A DNA stretch of 64,000 nt, taken from contig CM045763.1 in assembly GCA_025200525.1 (NCBI GenBank), positions 156,184,246 through 156,248,245 of the forward strand, in the 5' to 3' direction. This stretch comes from Camellia lanceoleosa. Lineage: Eukaryota; Streptophyta; Magnoliopsida; Ericales; Theaceae. Position numbers and translations under genes: made by a program. Below are positions 1 to 11,130 of this stretch, piece after piece. Within the stretch, counting starts at the first letter, position 1. The number at the start of each line of letters is the position of its first letter. The notes beneath the pieces were generated by a model. It saw only the letters and a program-made list of their open reading frames with translations, had not been told where the DNA came from and ran no database searches.

Positions 1-611
1 CCCCTTGTTAGCAGCCATGATGTTCTGTATAACCCGAGCCTTAGCCAGGGTAAAACCCGATATGAACACATCCTCCATACCATGCTCAATTTCTAGAACA
101 GGCGTAGATACCTCCGGTGGTGGATGAATCGACGAATTTCCGAAAACAATGGCTACTTCCTTCCCATGGGGTATTTCACCATTTGATGCAAAGTGGACGA
201 CACGCTTTTATTTACGATGCACCACCACGCCTAAAGGCAGGTTGAAAGTTGCCGGAACTTCTAAGACATGGAAATCTATCTCATGCTGTCCTGGCCCAAC
301 TTTAGTCTGAATTTTCACCGTCCCCATGACTTCTCTGCACGTGTTGTCGTATGCCCTAATCACCTGGGCTGTCGGTACAAAGTACGCAATTTTCAAACCG
401 ATTGCATACGCTGTCCTAGCTGGGCAGACGTTGATGGCGGATCCGATATCAGCAAGAACCACCGGTATCCATTTATTCTTACACTCCACAGAGATATAGA
501 GTGGCTTGTTGTGGTTTTCCCCCTTGGGTGGCAATTCCTTGTCGGAAAAAGTTAGCGTCGGGGTAGCTCCTCCCGGAAAGACTAATCCCACCAGCTGTTC
601 TGACGCTGTTT
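1..611 (-). pseudogene. Element 1 protease and post-protease linker (broken)
   Basis: Reading leftward, this continues the gag-pro frame of element 1. The aspartic protease region has LADIGSAINV where element 2 has LVDTGSAINV, so the catalytic Asp (448-450) is kept but the Thr of D-T-G is Ile (ACC to ATC, a C-to-T change). A frameshift near 612-640 separates it from the upstream spacer. After the protease the glycine-rich flap region is altered (VVVHRK, stop near 208), and another one-base shift follows near 165. The remaining frame matches the linker of element 2 (…PPEVSTPVLEIEHG…SGFTLAKARV). The protease would cut the gag-pol polyprotein; this copy cannot. The rest of pol lies left of the window. 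Confidence 0.85.
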
Positions 612-1654
612 CTATCGAATCTTGGCCTTGTCCATGGCTGATAAGACAACCTGTCTGTGCACTCGTGATGCCATAAGTAGTCCCCAGATGGAGATGTCTG
701 CTTGTATCTTTTTTAACTGCTTGAGCACAGCCTCCTCTTCAAGTTGTTTCTCCTTCTGTTTCTCAGTCTCCCGATCTTTCCCAGAAGCCTCTGGTTGGTC
801 TAGGTGCGGGGGTTTGAAATATCGCCCGCTCCTTGTCATATGGTCGACTTCTCCAATGTACCAGGTGTCGTCGGGTTGGTTGTTTCCCCAATCTTTATCC
901 GTGTGGGCAAGACATAAATCATCGTCCTCCCACCACATTCCATCCGCAGTCGACAAACACCTATCTGGCTCTGGTATGACTGTTCTCGTACTCGCGGCAC
1001 CTTCCATCCCTATGCTCGCAGAATTCTCTATTTTTGTGCTCATAGCAGTTTTAGTCCCCACATAGGCCTTTGCCTTCCTAATTCCCTCGAAATCTTCAAA
1101 TCTTTCTTGTTCCGACTGTGTCAATACAGCTGGCTGTTCAATAATTTCTGTACTCAAAATGCTCCAATCCTGAGCGAAATTCTTGACACCGGCGCTCTTC
1201 GGCGATGTATTCTGCCCGATTGTCACTGACATTCTTGCCCCTGCCGGACCTTGTTCTGGTCGGAACTCTTCCACCACGTCTGGTTGATCATCCAACCACC
1301 CGGTAGCCTCTGCCGATTCCCCATAATCAAACCAGTTGACTGCTGCGTCCCCTGGATCTTGGTCATTGCAAAATTGGAGATCGGCAAGGTCCTCTTCCAC
1401 GGCCGTCAAGTCATCCGTCCTCTGTTCCAAACCATCCCCTTGGATCGCACACAGCTCTGCCTCCGTTGGTAATCCCACATCTAGCCCATCCTGGCCTATT
1501 GATGAAATGTAGTTGTTCGGACTGTACATTTTCTCAACAGAACACCCAGATTTCTCAAACTCTAGCTCAACAACCCTCTTCTCTTCTGAAATCTCCCCTT
1601 TTTCGTTCTCGACAGTCACCACCATGGGCTTAGGTTGGGTTATGGAGATGTCTA
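612..1654 (-). pseudogene. Element 1 acidic spacer between zinc knuckle and protease
   Basis: A 350-codon open stretch (1664-612) with an acidic, low-complexity first two thirds, then MWWEDDDLCLAHTDKD, a TRSGRYFKPP motif and a charged coiled-coil-like segment (ETEKQKEKQLEEEAVLKQLKK) just before the protease. The same order is found in element 2 (about 13960-13043). A TRSGR-type motif before the protease is familiar from Tat/Ogre polyproteins; no enzymatic role is known to me. The start is not a real initiation site: it is the downstream part of a longer polyprotein, entered by frameshift near 1655. It could be mistaken for a host gene because it is so long. Confidence 0.75.
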
Positions 1655-3474
1655 TCATGCACAAGTCGGTGCAATCAGGAAGGAGTACCCCTGTTTAGGC
1701 AAATGGGAAGGAGTGATATAGATGCTAGGATCGTAAGACACGACCCCAGTCTGAATGAAATTGATTCTTTTGGGAGGTGGAGCTTGGTTATGTGTAGGGA
1801 AAGGGTTTGTTGTAACATTGGGTTTCTCGGGGGGCAGAATCACCCCGTTATCGATGAGATCTTGAATCTCATGATGTAATCGGTAGCACAGATCGGTGTC
1901 ATGACCGTGCTGTTGGTGAAATGCGCAATATTTAGCTGGATTGTGGGTAGAGGGAAGTTTTTCCGGTAATAGCTGCGGCTCTAGGGGCTTCAAGTGCCCT
2001 TTTCTGATTAAAACCCCAGAGCTTTGGACAGGGGCATATACAGTGGAGCGAAGGTTCTTGTGTTTTTGGGTGGGTATTTGGCTGTTTGTGTATGGCTTCC
2101 GGACGCGCCAGAGAATGGCGTAGCTGCCATGGTTCTTAGAGGGAGGTTGGTGGTGACCATGCTCACTTCGGACGCTCTTGTAGTTGTAGCGCCGCTCGGG
2201 CCCACATTAGTGCTGCGGTTGAAAGTTCTTCGGGGTTGCTCCCGGTCATTATCAATTAAGCCTTGCTTCAAGGCATCCTCAATCTGTACCCCCATTTCAT
2301 ATAGATCGGAAAAGGTAGGAAAGGGGAGTACAATCATCTTCTGCATTAACTTCGGCTGAAGATTGCGCACAATCAGCCGAATCTGATCTTTGTCTATGGG
2401 CCTTAAGGTCATCATCGAAGCCTTGGCTCTCCATCTGGTCGAATTCCGAGAAGCTCTCTTTAGGCTCTTGCCTTGTTGTTTCGAGATCACGAGTCGTAAT
2501 CTCGATTTGTGTATTGTATGAGTATTGCGCAATGAAGGCCTCAGCCATCTCGTCCCAATTTCTCTTGACGTCATCTTCTAATTTGGCATACCATATGGCC
2601 GCCACACTTGACAGGGTCCGGCCGAATAAAGACAGCTTCTGCAGTCTGGTGAGGGCCATCAGCCTTAAAATATCCGAAAACAACCTTAGGTGCACCATGG
2701 GGTCCCCGGATCCCTCAAATCGGTCGATATGAGGCATTTTGAATCTGTCAGGCAGTATCACAGCTGCATCGGTATATCCATCTTCAATGTCAGGGATGGT
2801 CTTGACTCCTTGGGATCTTTTGAACAGCTTTTCAAGCTTGCTCAACTTCAGTGCTGTGGGATCTGTCTCGAACTCAAAGGGAGAGTCCGGTAAGTTGGTG
2901 GGTGTTTTGGACAACTGGGATGGGATTGGGGGTAGGATCGGGGGTGGAGGCAGTCCTGTGGGAATGTTTGTATCATTCTGAACATTAGCTGTCTCCCCGA
3001 GGGTTGGACCTCCTGGTGGGGGAGGAGCTTGCTGCGAAGCAGATGCTCCGGCTTGCTACTGTAACCTCACGATTAACTCTGCTTGTTCATTCATAACAGT
3101 GGCCTGCTGCTTGGTAAACTTTGCCTATCGGACAGCATCCTGCTGCATCATTTTCATACTCTCTTGGAGTTGACGCACCATCTCCTCTAAGCTGGCCATA
3201 TTGTTCTGATCTGATTGAATTATCGGTATATATTCCCTCTCTGTAGGTGAAACAGAACCATGATCTCTACTGTACTCAGGTGGGGTAGATAAGGCCCTCT
3301 CGAATCGATCACGACCGATGCCTCTCGCCTAATCGCCTCCGTCCAGTAACCGGGGGTAGAGAGTGGTACATTGGTTGTCCGTCTACCAGATCCTCAGATC
3401 GATGGAGTCGACGACCTCTAGTCCACAGTGCTTGGGGAATATCTACTGGGTCAGAAGCAATCGTGCTCAACTAC
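1655..3474 (-). pseudogene. Element 1 gag (capsid and zinc knuckle), broken
   Basis: Retrotransposon gag, the structural particle protein. N-terminal homology to elements 2 and B begins just after a splice-acceptor-like site at 3475. A coiled-coil stretch (Met at 3199, MVRQLQESMKMMQQ) follows, then a proline-rich linker, the capsid core (2890-2440; KMPHIDRFEGSGDP, IWYAKLEDDVKRNW, QYSYNTQIE) and the knuckle near 1900 (C-x2-H-x4-H-x4-C: YCAFHQQHGHDTDLC). Damage: a TAG near 3125 (R-stop-AKF, Gln in element 2), a TAG at 3056-3058 that is also in element 2, a 2-nt loss near 2455 and a 1-nt loss near 2012. Family assignment is firm; the true initiation codon is unclear. Confidence 0.88.
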
Positions 3475-4167
3475 CTAGCACGAAGATAAATAAAGCGTAT
3501 AAGGAAATAAATAAACAGACAAATGAACAACGTAACGGCGTAAAATAAATACGCAGCACACAGTTGGGTATCATAACATCCTGCCAATATGCTAAATATA
3601 TTGTTCCTTAATCACTGATCACTGTTTCCAAATTGTTGCCCCAAAGTCTGAATCTGATACCTGTAGATAACTAATTCCTAAAAAACACTGATGCCCATAG
3701 GCCTGATACTCAAACTTGCAAACTGATATGTGTGTTCCTGTAAAGATACACTCTAAAAGCACATAACAAGTAAAAGAGAGCCAAAACACCCCTATGTTGG
3801 GGTAGGGTTTCCCTGTCCTATTTTGTCAGGAGCTAGGGTTTCACTACGCACGCAGCGGTTTCAAACAACCTAACATCGGGTAAGCAACCTGTCCTAGTTT
3901 GGAATGGTCACTATGGATTTCGATATGCACTAGGTCGAATGGTCGAAAAGGGTGCCTCAGTAAAACCGGGGTTTGTGTTTCCATACTGGCAGAGCCCGCA
4001 ACTGGTCAGCCTTATGGCACGCTTCTCGAAGCGAGCCTCCGGCAAATCGCTCAAGAATAGCAGATGGCCAACACGGTGTCCTAGGCGCACCAATGCACAT
4101 GCAATGCAAAGAAACACATAAACGTAGTCAAAACAAGATATCACGAGTTTGAGTCAAGTCCTCTAAA
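3475..4167 (-). other. Element 1 5' leader
   Basis: Non-coding leader between PBS and gag. It matches the leaders at 15750-16217 (element 2), 57037-57652 (element B) and 42426-42593 (E subfamily). Conserved stretches include a segment around 3790-3900 (GGGGTAGGGTTTCCCTGTCC) and the PBS-proximal 130 bp. An open frame of about 77 codons (4144-3911) starts at GTG, not ATG, and its homologue in element B shifts frame, so I treat the region as leader RNA (splicing, dimerisation or packaging functions are inference). The gag-side edge is a polypyrimidine stretch ending TGCTAG at 3480-3475. Confidence 0.7.
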
Positions 4168-4185
4168 TCCCCAGCAGAGTCGCCA
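4168..4185 (-). promoter_or_regulatory. Primer-binding site of element 1
   Basis: On the minus strand TGGCGACTCTGCTGGGGA, five bases inside the LTR end. It is identical to the PBS at 57019-57036 and one base different from that at 42594-42611. It would pair with the 3' end of a host tRNA to prime minus-strand DNA synthesis. Ogre-type elements are reported to use tRNA-Arg; I have not compared this copy with a tRNA set. Confidence 0.9.
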
Positions 4186-4346
4186 AAAACTGTGGACGTA
4201 CCCCGCGTGAGGGACTTATGCTGCCAACAGTTCGGACTCGTTTTGTCACGGTTCTTAATTTGACCCAAAGAGTCTAAATCCGAAAAATCGTTTTGAGAAA
4301 CAAATTTTTGAAAAGAAGTGCCAAACATGGACTGCTTTGCCAGATA

Positions 4347-4357
4347 CAGAGTCGCCA
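4347..4357 (-). promoter_or_regulatory. PBS-like repeat inside the LTR (U5 side)
   Basis: TGGCGACTCTG on the minus strand equals the first 11 nt of the PBS that starts 172 nt further on. The same partial PBS recurs at 56818-56828 (perfect), 46782-46792 and 42811-42821 (one change each), always followed by TATCTGGCAAAGCAGTCC or a close variant. It could be a second contact site for the primer tRNA, or chance conservation of U5; the function is inference. Confidence 0.6.
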
Positions 4358-7300
4358 CCTAAATATTTTTTATAGGGAAATTTAGGAAACCCTGACTCGG
4401 TGCCAAAGACCACGTGTCCGTCATCACCAAAGTTGTCTCGGCTCGGGAACTTGGGTAGGATTGGGGAAGGTCAGCTATGAGCACCCCCTCTCGCCCGATC
4501 CGAAGATCGGCCTCTACTAACCGTGATATCTTGTTTTGAAAGCATTATGTGTTCTTATTCCGATTATTAGCCTAGAGTTACTATGTTTTGCGCACATCAA
4601 ACAAGTATAGACCAAATCGCCTAAATTGGAACAAAACATTTCATGTTTGTTTTGAAAATGGTTTACTACTCGCAAGTAGGCTAAAATACAGATTTTGCCA
4701 CCCTCAAGTGGGCTTTTAGAAAAGATGGTTTTGCCACTATCTAGTGGGCTTAAAGCTCATAGTTTCAATGCATTATTCCAATTTAGGCAATTCAACCTCC
4801 ATCCACAGGCATTCAAGCAGTTATATCACATAAGCAGCTAGCCTCATGGCAATCATGTTATTATGGCAACACTCATACGCATGCGGTATGCTAAAGCATA
4901 AAAGCTTACCTAGTACTCCAAGACAAAATAGAAACTAGTTAGTAATCATATGCATGATCCCAGTTCATGTTAAAATGGCTAATGCGTCGCATGCAAAATG
5001 CAACTATAATAGGCTCGGCTATCCTAACGATGGCATGTGAAATGCTGCAACTAACAAGTACTCAACTTGGAATTGAAATACAATGCAGTTAGTATGATGC
5101 GCCGAGCCCAGTGCATGCAAGGCAAATGTATGGATGCGCGCATGCATAACATAAGGTATGCTAAATTAAATATGCCCTAATACTAACCATTGAAAGCAGG
5201 TAAGTAAAAGGGAGAAAGAAGTGGGGGTTGGAAGACATACACACACTCACACACATTTATTACACAATTGCCCTCGTTCGGAGGGTCCAAATAAATACTA
5301 CAAAACAAATGAATACTGCTAAATTAATTATTACAGAACTTCTAATTAATTAACAAATTAAATGCAGAATTAAAGTGGCCACAGCCCCCGCCTCAAAATG
5401 TTTGGATGATGTATGCTTGACTCGTACTGCCTGGAAAGTCGCTGCCATAGCATTGCTGCCTCTGTTTACACTACCTAGCACTTCTGAAGACTGCACATGT
5501 CATGGGTTAGGCTCTCTGCACACTGTGGAGCACCACCAGCTAGAAGGAATGGCCACCGGCTATGGGAAATGGTCACCAGCCGCTGATGAAGTTATCGGCC
5601 ATCTAGGGATGGCCGGTCGGCACTAGAGATGGTCGGCCGGCCAAAGATTCCTGCAGAAACTGGTTTTGACAGCAACAGAGGGCATGTAGTGTATGGCGTG
5701 GAATTTTTAAGCAAATGTAAGCATGGCCACACTCCCTATCATGCAATGGCTCAAGGGAGCATGACCTTCGACCCTCGGGCCATCAATTATGCATTTTTGA
5801 TGCATGATGGCCTAAGAGGCCAAATTTTGCAATTCAATGTAAATGCACGCAACCAGAAGAGATGAATGCCAACACCCTATCATGTTGAGGTCAAGGGGAT
5901 TGACGACCGAGGGTTGAGACGTGTTACATCACTTGGAGTATGAACACTTCTCAATCCTTAAACTTGGTTTGACACTCCAAACCAAGCAAAATGTAATGCA
6001 ATGTATGCAAGGTGGCTCAAGTATGCAACACGAGGCTAATAGGTACAAAGCACGCCAAATGCGAAGTGACCTATCATACAAAATACAATGTAATACATCC
6101 TATCGTACAATGTAAGCATGAAACCAAAGTAATGCAATACAATCATGCAATGATGGACCTAAAACACAAAGGGGCAGACCTCAGCCCACCCCCAAAACAG
6201 TGACAAAAGATGCCTAAAATGATGGATAAATACTCATGTAAGCATGCACACCAATAGGCTCAAGACTAAGACATAACAAAAGAGCACTCTACTACCACTA
6301 CCCTAAGAAAACATGGCATAAGCTGCACAACCAAAACAGAGTTTTAAGGCACCAAAATAAGTCCCAAAACCCATTGATATGGCAGCCCCAAAGGTTTAAA
6401 CACTTAAGCATGCACAATGCTCATTTCAAGGCACAAAAGGACACATCTTCAAAGCATGAAAGAGATGATAAATGCGATCATACAAGCATGATTTATGGAC
6501 TGAAATATCATGAAAAATGACTTCAAATCATTCAAACAACCCAACCCAAGCATGCTCATGACCCACACCCTTAAGGCTCACAAGCCAAAATGTAAAGAGG
6601 CTACCCGAAACATGGCGAATATGATCAAAACAGCACCCAACAGACCTCAAGCATGGTAAGACATGGCTAAAATCTTCATGAAGCTAAGCTATGACATGCA
6701 AGAATGATGACCTAAATGCATGGCACATTTCTAGGCAAAATGGAAAAATACAAAGCAAGTGCATTAAGCATGAGAGAGGCCATTAATCTGACCAAAAACA
6801 GAGACATATTATGACCGAACAACACCTAAAAACCTCTGAAATGGAGCCAAAGACAACTACTCATGCATGCTACCATTATGAGCCAAAAATGAGAACAAAA
6901 GAGAGACAAAGGGGTGTCCCTCCCATATAAAAGACCTCAAAACCTCTTCTTCACCACTTAAAATCTACTGGATTTCAGTGGTGAGAAGGCCAACACACAA
7001 AGGTAAACAAAGCTTAACAAAGAGGGTACCAAAAGGGCCAAACAAGGCCTAACAGGGGGAGGTCGACCCCAATCAATAAAATGACCTTGATGAAGTGTCT
7101 TAAGCATGCAAATATGAGACTTTTTTTAGTTATACAGAAAGTCTAAAATAGTAAGCAAGATACGCAAAAATCTAGTGCAAGATTGGGGAAAATAAAGCAA
7201 GATTATTACCCTTGAAGAACAGTCCAAGAACAGCAAGGTCAGGCCCCTTTTTGTGATCAAAACCAGCTAAAAACTTCAAGAACAAACCCTCAAGGCCTCC

Positions 7301-7381
7301 CAAGTCGAAGCATGGTGTGATAGTGTGTGTCTTAGTGCAATACTATGAACTAAACACACTTTTAGGCCACAAAACACACAC

Positions 7382-7386
<5 letters not shown>

Positions 7387-7424
<38 letters not shown>
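7387..7424. repeat. GA microsatellite in LTR
   Basis: An almost uninterrupted GA run just downstream (LTR sense) of the TATA box. CT runs sit at the corresponding place in E1 (40896-40938), and a shorter TC-rich run in LTR3 (16770-16800). It falls in the likely transcribed leader. Confidence 0.9.
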
Positions 7425-7429
<5 letters not shown>

Positions 7430-7513
7430 AGAGGGAGAGAGTGATGTATATCAGAATGTATATGAATAAGCTTTAGTTTTTTGTTCAACCCCTAACAGAG
7501 GAGGAGGAGGGGG

Positions 7514-7523
7514 CTTTATATAG
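7514..7523 (-). promoter_or_regulatory. TATA box of element 1 LTR
   Basis: CTATATAAAG on the minus strand in a GC-richer setting, at the same place relative to neighbouring blocks as the TATA boxes of LTR3 (16702) and B (53677). It probably marks the RNA polymerase II start a few tens of bases to the left. Confidence 0.7.
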
Positions 7524-7541
7524 AGCATGCAAATGACTTGA

Positions 7542-7670
7542 AGCTTCTCAAAGAAGCTAAACAAAAAGGGTCAAAGGGGGCAAGGGGGGCAAGGCTTCCT
7601 GAGGAAGCTGGGACAGCTGGCAAGCTTCTTGAGGAAGCTAAGACAAAGGTCCAAGCTTCCTCGAGAAGCT
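7542..7670. repeat. Four 17-bp palindromes AGCTTC-N5-GAAGCT upstream of TATA
   Basis: Copies at 7542-7558, 7593-7609 (GGCTTC variant), 7623-7639 and 7654-7670. The outer arms are conserved and the middle five bases vary. LTR3 has one copy (16671-16687), and B only a degraded relative (about 53642-53660). Position next to the TATA box suggests a promoter element; the TTC-N5-GAA spacing is not that of a heat-shock element. Confidence 0.7.
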
Positions 7671-8140
7671 AGACCAAAAGGGTGCAAAAGGGGCAAAACA
7701 GCCACACTTATGCGCGGGGGCAGGGTTAGTGCATTCCAGCTGGCACAGCTGGCATGCACTATGCCTGAAAAAGGAAAAAAAGTGCTACCGGCCAGAAAAT
7801 GAGGCCGTCGGCCAAACAGATGGCCGGCCGGCCACACTGAATGCCGACCGGCCAATGGTATACTTTACCAATGGCCGGTAGCCTCAAAACATGGCCGGTG
7901 GCTTCAAGCCACGGCCGGTGGGTTCCAGGGGTAGCTAACAAGTTACTCTGTACCCTTAGAAATAAAAACATAAGTGTTTGGTGCAAAACCAAACACAGAA
8001 CAGTCGAGTTGAGAGATCCAGAGGCAAGCGCGTAGCCGTGACCTTCGGGAACTCAAAACGAAACACAAACATGAGTAATCACCGAGTGTTCGAGCGGTGA
8101 CGTCCAAGTCTTGAGGACGGTCAAAAATGGGGTGTCTACA

Positions 8141-9240
8141 CCGACCATATAGATTTGATGATGTAAGGACCAGTCCAATTGGGTCTGAACTTGCCCCTAG
8201 GGTCATGGATGGGAGCTCAGTTGTCTTTGAGCACCAAATCTCCTTCTTTTAAATTCCTGGACTTAACCTTCTTGTTGAAAGCCCTGGCAATTCTGCGCTG
8301 ATAACCCTGAACATGGTGCAGTGCTTTCAGTCTTCTCTCATCAAACAACATGAGTTCTTCGAACCTGCTCTGCTGCCAATTAGCCTCAGCTATCTGACAC
8401 TCAGCCAGTACTCGCAAAGACGGAACCTCAATCTTGATAAGTAGAACGGTTTCCATCCCATAGACTAAGGAATACGGAGTCGCTCCAGTAGAGGTTCTAA
8501 TCGAAGTCCGGTAGCCCCACAGAGCAAATGGCAACTTATTTGGCCAATCCCGGTAGGTTTCCACCATTTTCTACAAAATGTGTTTAATGTTCTTGTTGGC
8601 AGCTTCAACTGCTCTGTTGGTCTGTGGCCGATACGTCGATGACTTGTGAAAAGCCACGTGGTATTTGTCCAATAAGTCAATCACTTCCTTCTTAAAGTGG
8701 AAACCATTATTAGAAATGATCTCATTCGGCACCCCATAGTGACAGATGATGTTGTTCCTAATGAACTTCGCAACATGTGAAGCCTTCAATACCGCATAAG
8801 ATTGGGCCTCAACCCATTTTGTGAAATAGTCTATCGCGACCAGAATGAACTCATGCCCATTGGACCCCTTCGAAGTGATAACCCCAATCACATCGATTCC
8901 TCACACTGAAAAAGGCCATGGCAAAGTCATGTTGTACAGCTTTGATGGGGGGATGTTCATGCGATTTGCATGGATCTGACATTTGTGGCATCGCCAGACA
9001 AAACTAATACAATCCTCCTCGATGGTGGACCAATAGTAACCCTGCCTAACGATCTTCTGGCTAGCATCACTCTGTTCATGTATGCTCCGTACGCTCCTCC
9101 ATGGATGGCCTCGATTAGGCGTTTCGATTCTTCGGCATTAACACACACCTTATGCATTCCCAGATGACCTCGCTTGTACAGTTTACCTCCGTAGATGATG
9201 AACTGAGCAGCCATTCTTCTAACTACCCTCTTATCTTTGG
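8141..9240 (-). pseudogene. Element 2 integrase (broken)
   Basis: Integrase inserts the cDNA copy into the genome. Order on the minus strand: HHCC zinc finger (about 9180-8990; first His present, second His changed to Tyr, CHKC present after a 1-nt loss near 9055), DDE core (8891-8571) and C-terminal domain (8567-8141; KEGDLVLKDN). In the core the first Asp (AIDYFTKW) and the Glu (VEAANK) remain, but the second Asp is Asn (IISNNGFHF). Stops include TGA for Arg (SV-stop-GIDVIG, near 8899) and TAG near 8572. The C-terminal end is cut by the insertion of element 1. This copy is inactive. Confidence 0.92.
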
Positions 9241-9329
9241 CATTTGCCCCTGGTGGATGCACCTTTTTTTCTAAGAAATTCCAAACATCGTAATACCAGG
9301 GGTTCTCATCTTGAACCTCATCTATGGCA

Positions 9330-9790
9330 GCAATTAACTCATAAGCCGGCACAAACTTCTGATCAATGATGATCGGACGCATCCGGACTCCAAAAGGGAT
9401 GTCCACCATGGAAGATAGAGTTGCTAGTGAATCGGCGAACCCGTTGTTCTCTCTTAACAGATGAGCGAAGTTCGCCTTCTCAAACCAAGGGATCAACAAA
9501 TCCAAGGTCTGGTGGTCGATTCTCATCGTTTCTTCTTTGACTTTCCAATCTCCTTTAGCTTGAGATACAACAAGGTTCGAGTCTCCAATGGCGTCCAACC
9601 GTTTTGCCCCTTGTTCTAGGGCTGCTTCCAAACCGGCAATGCATGCTTCATACTCGGCTTCGTTGTTCGAGACTTTGAACCGGAGTTTGAATGCTAGGGG
9701 GATACGGGATTTGTCGGGTGCTATCAGCAACACCCCTATCCCATACCCGTATTGGTTTGACGCTCTGTCAAAGTACATCGTCCAAGTTTC
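9330..9790 (-). pseudogene. Element 2 archaeal-type RNase H (aRNH)
   Basis: A second RNase H, a known mark of Tat elements, would remove RNA from the RNA/DNA hybrid. All four metal-binding acids are visible in order: Asp in YFDRASN, Glu in NNEAEYEA, Asp in GDSNLVV and Asp in NGFADSLA. The domain lies in one open stretch (9778-8957) with the start of integrase. Just upstream (9849-9780) the join to the first RNase H is out of frame or carries a stop. Function is clear by family; this copy is part of a dead polyprotein. Confidence 0.9.
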
Positions 9791-11130
9791 GTCTTCGACA
9801 TACGGAATGGCCTCGTCTAGGAATAGGTATTCAACTGCTTCATCCCCTTCAACCGGATGATTGGCTTACCGCTCTCCCTTTCACTAACTTGCGCGCCACA
9901 TACTTCAGGTCGAATTTGGAAAGCAGAAGCAACCAACGGGCTAGCCTACCCGTAAGTGCTGGTTTCTCAAAGAGGTATTTGATGGGATCTAATCTTGAAA
10001 CCAACATTACGGAATGAGCTAACAGGTAGTGCCACAACTTCCTGGTAGCCCATACCAAGGCCAAACAAGCCTTCTCCAGTGGAGTGTGGGGGGTCTCATA
10101 ACCCAGCATCTTCTTGCTCAGGTAGTAGATAGCTCTTTCCACCTTGTCCTCAGACTCCTGTGCAAGCATGCAGCCCATTGTAGTTTCAGTCACTGAAAGA
10201 TACAAGATCAACGGTTTCCCTGGCTCTGGTGGTGACAACACGGGTGGGTTTCGTAAGTATTGCTTAATCTGTTCAAAAGCAGCTTGGCATCGGCCGTCCC
10301 ATTGGAACTTCATTCCTTTCTTTAGGAGACCAAAGAGTGGTTCACAAGTCAAGGTGAATTTATAAATAAACCGTCTTATGAATTGCACTTTACCCAAAAA
10401 GCCTCACACCTCCTTTTCAGTCATTGGTGGTGGCATTTCTAAAATGGCCTTGATTTTGGAAGGGTCGACTTTGATACCTCTCTGTGTAATCAAGAACCCC
10501 AGCATTTTCCCTGCTATAACACCAAATGTACATTTCTGAGGATTTAACCGCAGCCTGAATTCTCTGATCCTTTGGAAGAACTTTTGCAAGGCAGTGTAGC
10601 GGCCCTTTCTTTCTTTGGACTTGACAATCATGTCATCCACGTACACCTCAACCTCTTTCTGGATCATGTCATGGAAAATAGTGGTTGCAACCTGTTGATA
10701 TGTAGCTCCAGCATTCTTCAGCCCAAACTACATCACCCTATAACAGTAGATCCCCCACGGGGTGGTAAAAGTAGTCTTCTCCCGGTCTTCGACTGCCATT
10801 ACAACCTGATTGTAGCCTGAAAAGCCATGCATAAACGAAAGCAATGCATGCCCCGCAATGAAATCCACTAACTCATCGATATGCGATAGAGGAAAGTCGT
10901 TCTTCGGACTAGCTTTGTTCAAATCCCTGAAGTCCACACATACCAGAATTCTGCCATCCTTCTTCGCCACTGGAACAATGTTGGCCAACCAAGTTGGGTA
11001 TTCGGATACCAGCAGGAACCCTGCGTCAATTTCCTTGGTGACCTTCTCTTTGATCTTGATAGCCCAGTCCGGGCGAATCCTTCTGAGTTTCTGCTTGACA
11101 GGTCGGGCCTCTGGGTCAAGAGGGATCTAG
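9791..11130 (-). pseudogene. Element 2 reverse transcriptase and first RNase H (broken)
   Basis: RT copies element RNA to DNA. Visible motifs: VCVDFRDLNKASPKNDFPL (10950-10890), SGYNQVVMAVEDREKTTFTTPWG, a stop at the usual MPFGLK (10731), then the YVDD active site (about 10640), RLNPQKCTFGV, and a stop replacing Arg at KEV-stop-GFLGK (10402). The first RNase H (10397-9849; LYLSVTETTMGCMLAQ) lacks the normal catalytic DAS, as is usual in this lineage, where it serves as a connection domain. An earlier stop lies near 11131 (PQIV-stop). Domain order agrees with Ty3/gypsy. Confidence 0.93.

Larger units (their letters stand above)
4191..8140 (-). repeat. 5' LTR of element 1 (3.95 kb, complete)
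   Basis: Bounded by TGTAGACACC (minus-strand start, at 8140) and GTCCACA (end, at 4191), the latter next to the PBS. Right of 8140 is the integrase of element 2, so the element inserted there; the flanking 5 bp are CCGAC, the other flank is outside the window. Contents in LTR sense: a GGCCG/CGGCC motif cluster (7920-7785), four AGCTTC-N5-GAAGCT palindromes (7670-7542), TATA box (7523-7514), GA microsatellite, long AT-rich body with no gene, second GGCCG cluster (5644-5550), a conserved CCAACCCC block (about 5235-5190) and a PBS-like sequence (4357-4347). Content and order match LTR3 and the LTR of B. Confidence 0.92.

Noticed and set aside
612..1664. 350-codon open frame as a possible host gene
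   Set aside because: It aligns with element 2's spacer between knuckle and protease and carries the TRSGRYFKPP segment; it is part of a gag-pro polyprotein.
5190..5210. Perfect splice donor CAGGTAAGT on the strand opposite to the LTR of element 1
   Set aside because: It is present only in element 1 and LTR3, is changed in B and E, and no partner acceptor or gene is seen.
7542..7670. AGCTTC-N5-GAAGCT motifs as heat-shock elements
   Set aside because: Heat-shock elements need alternating GAA/TTC units with 2-bp gaps; here the gap is 5 bp. Kept only as unexplained palindromes.
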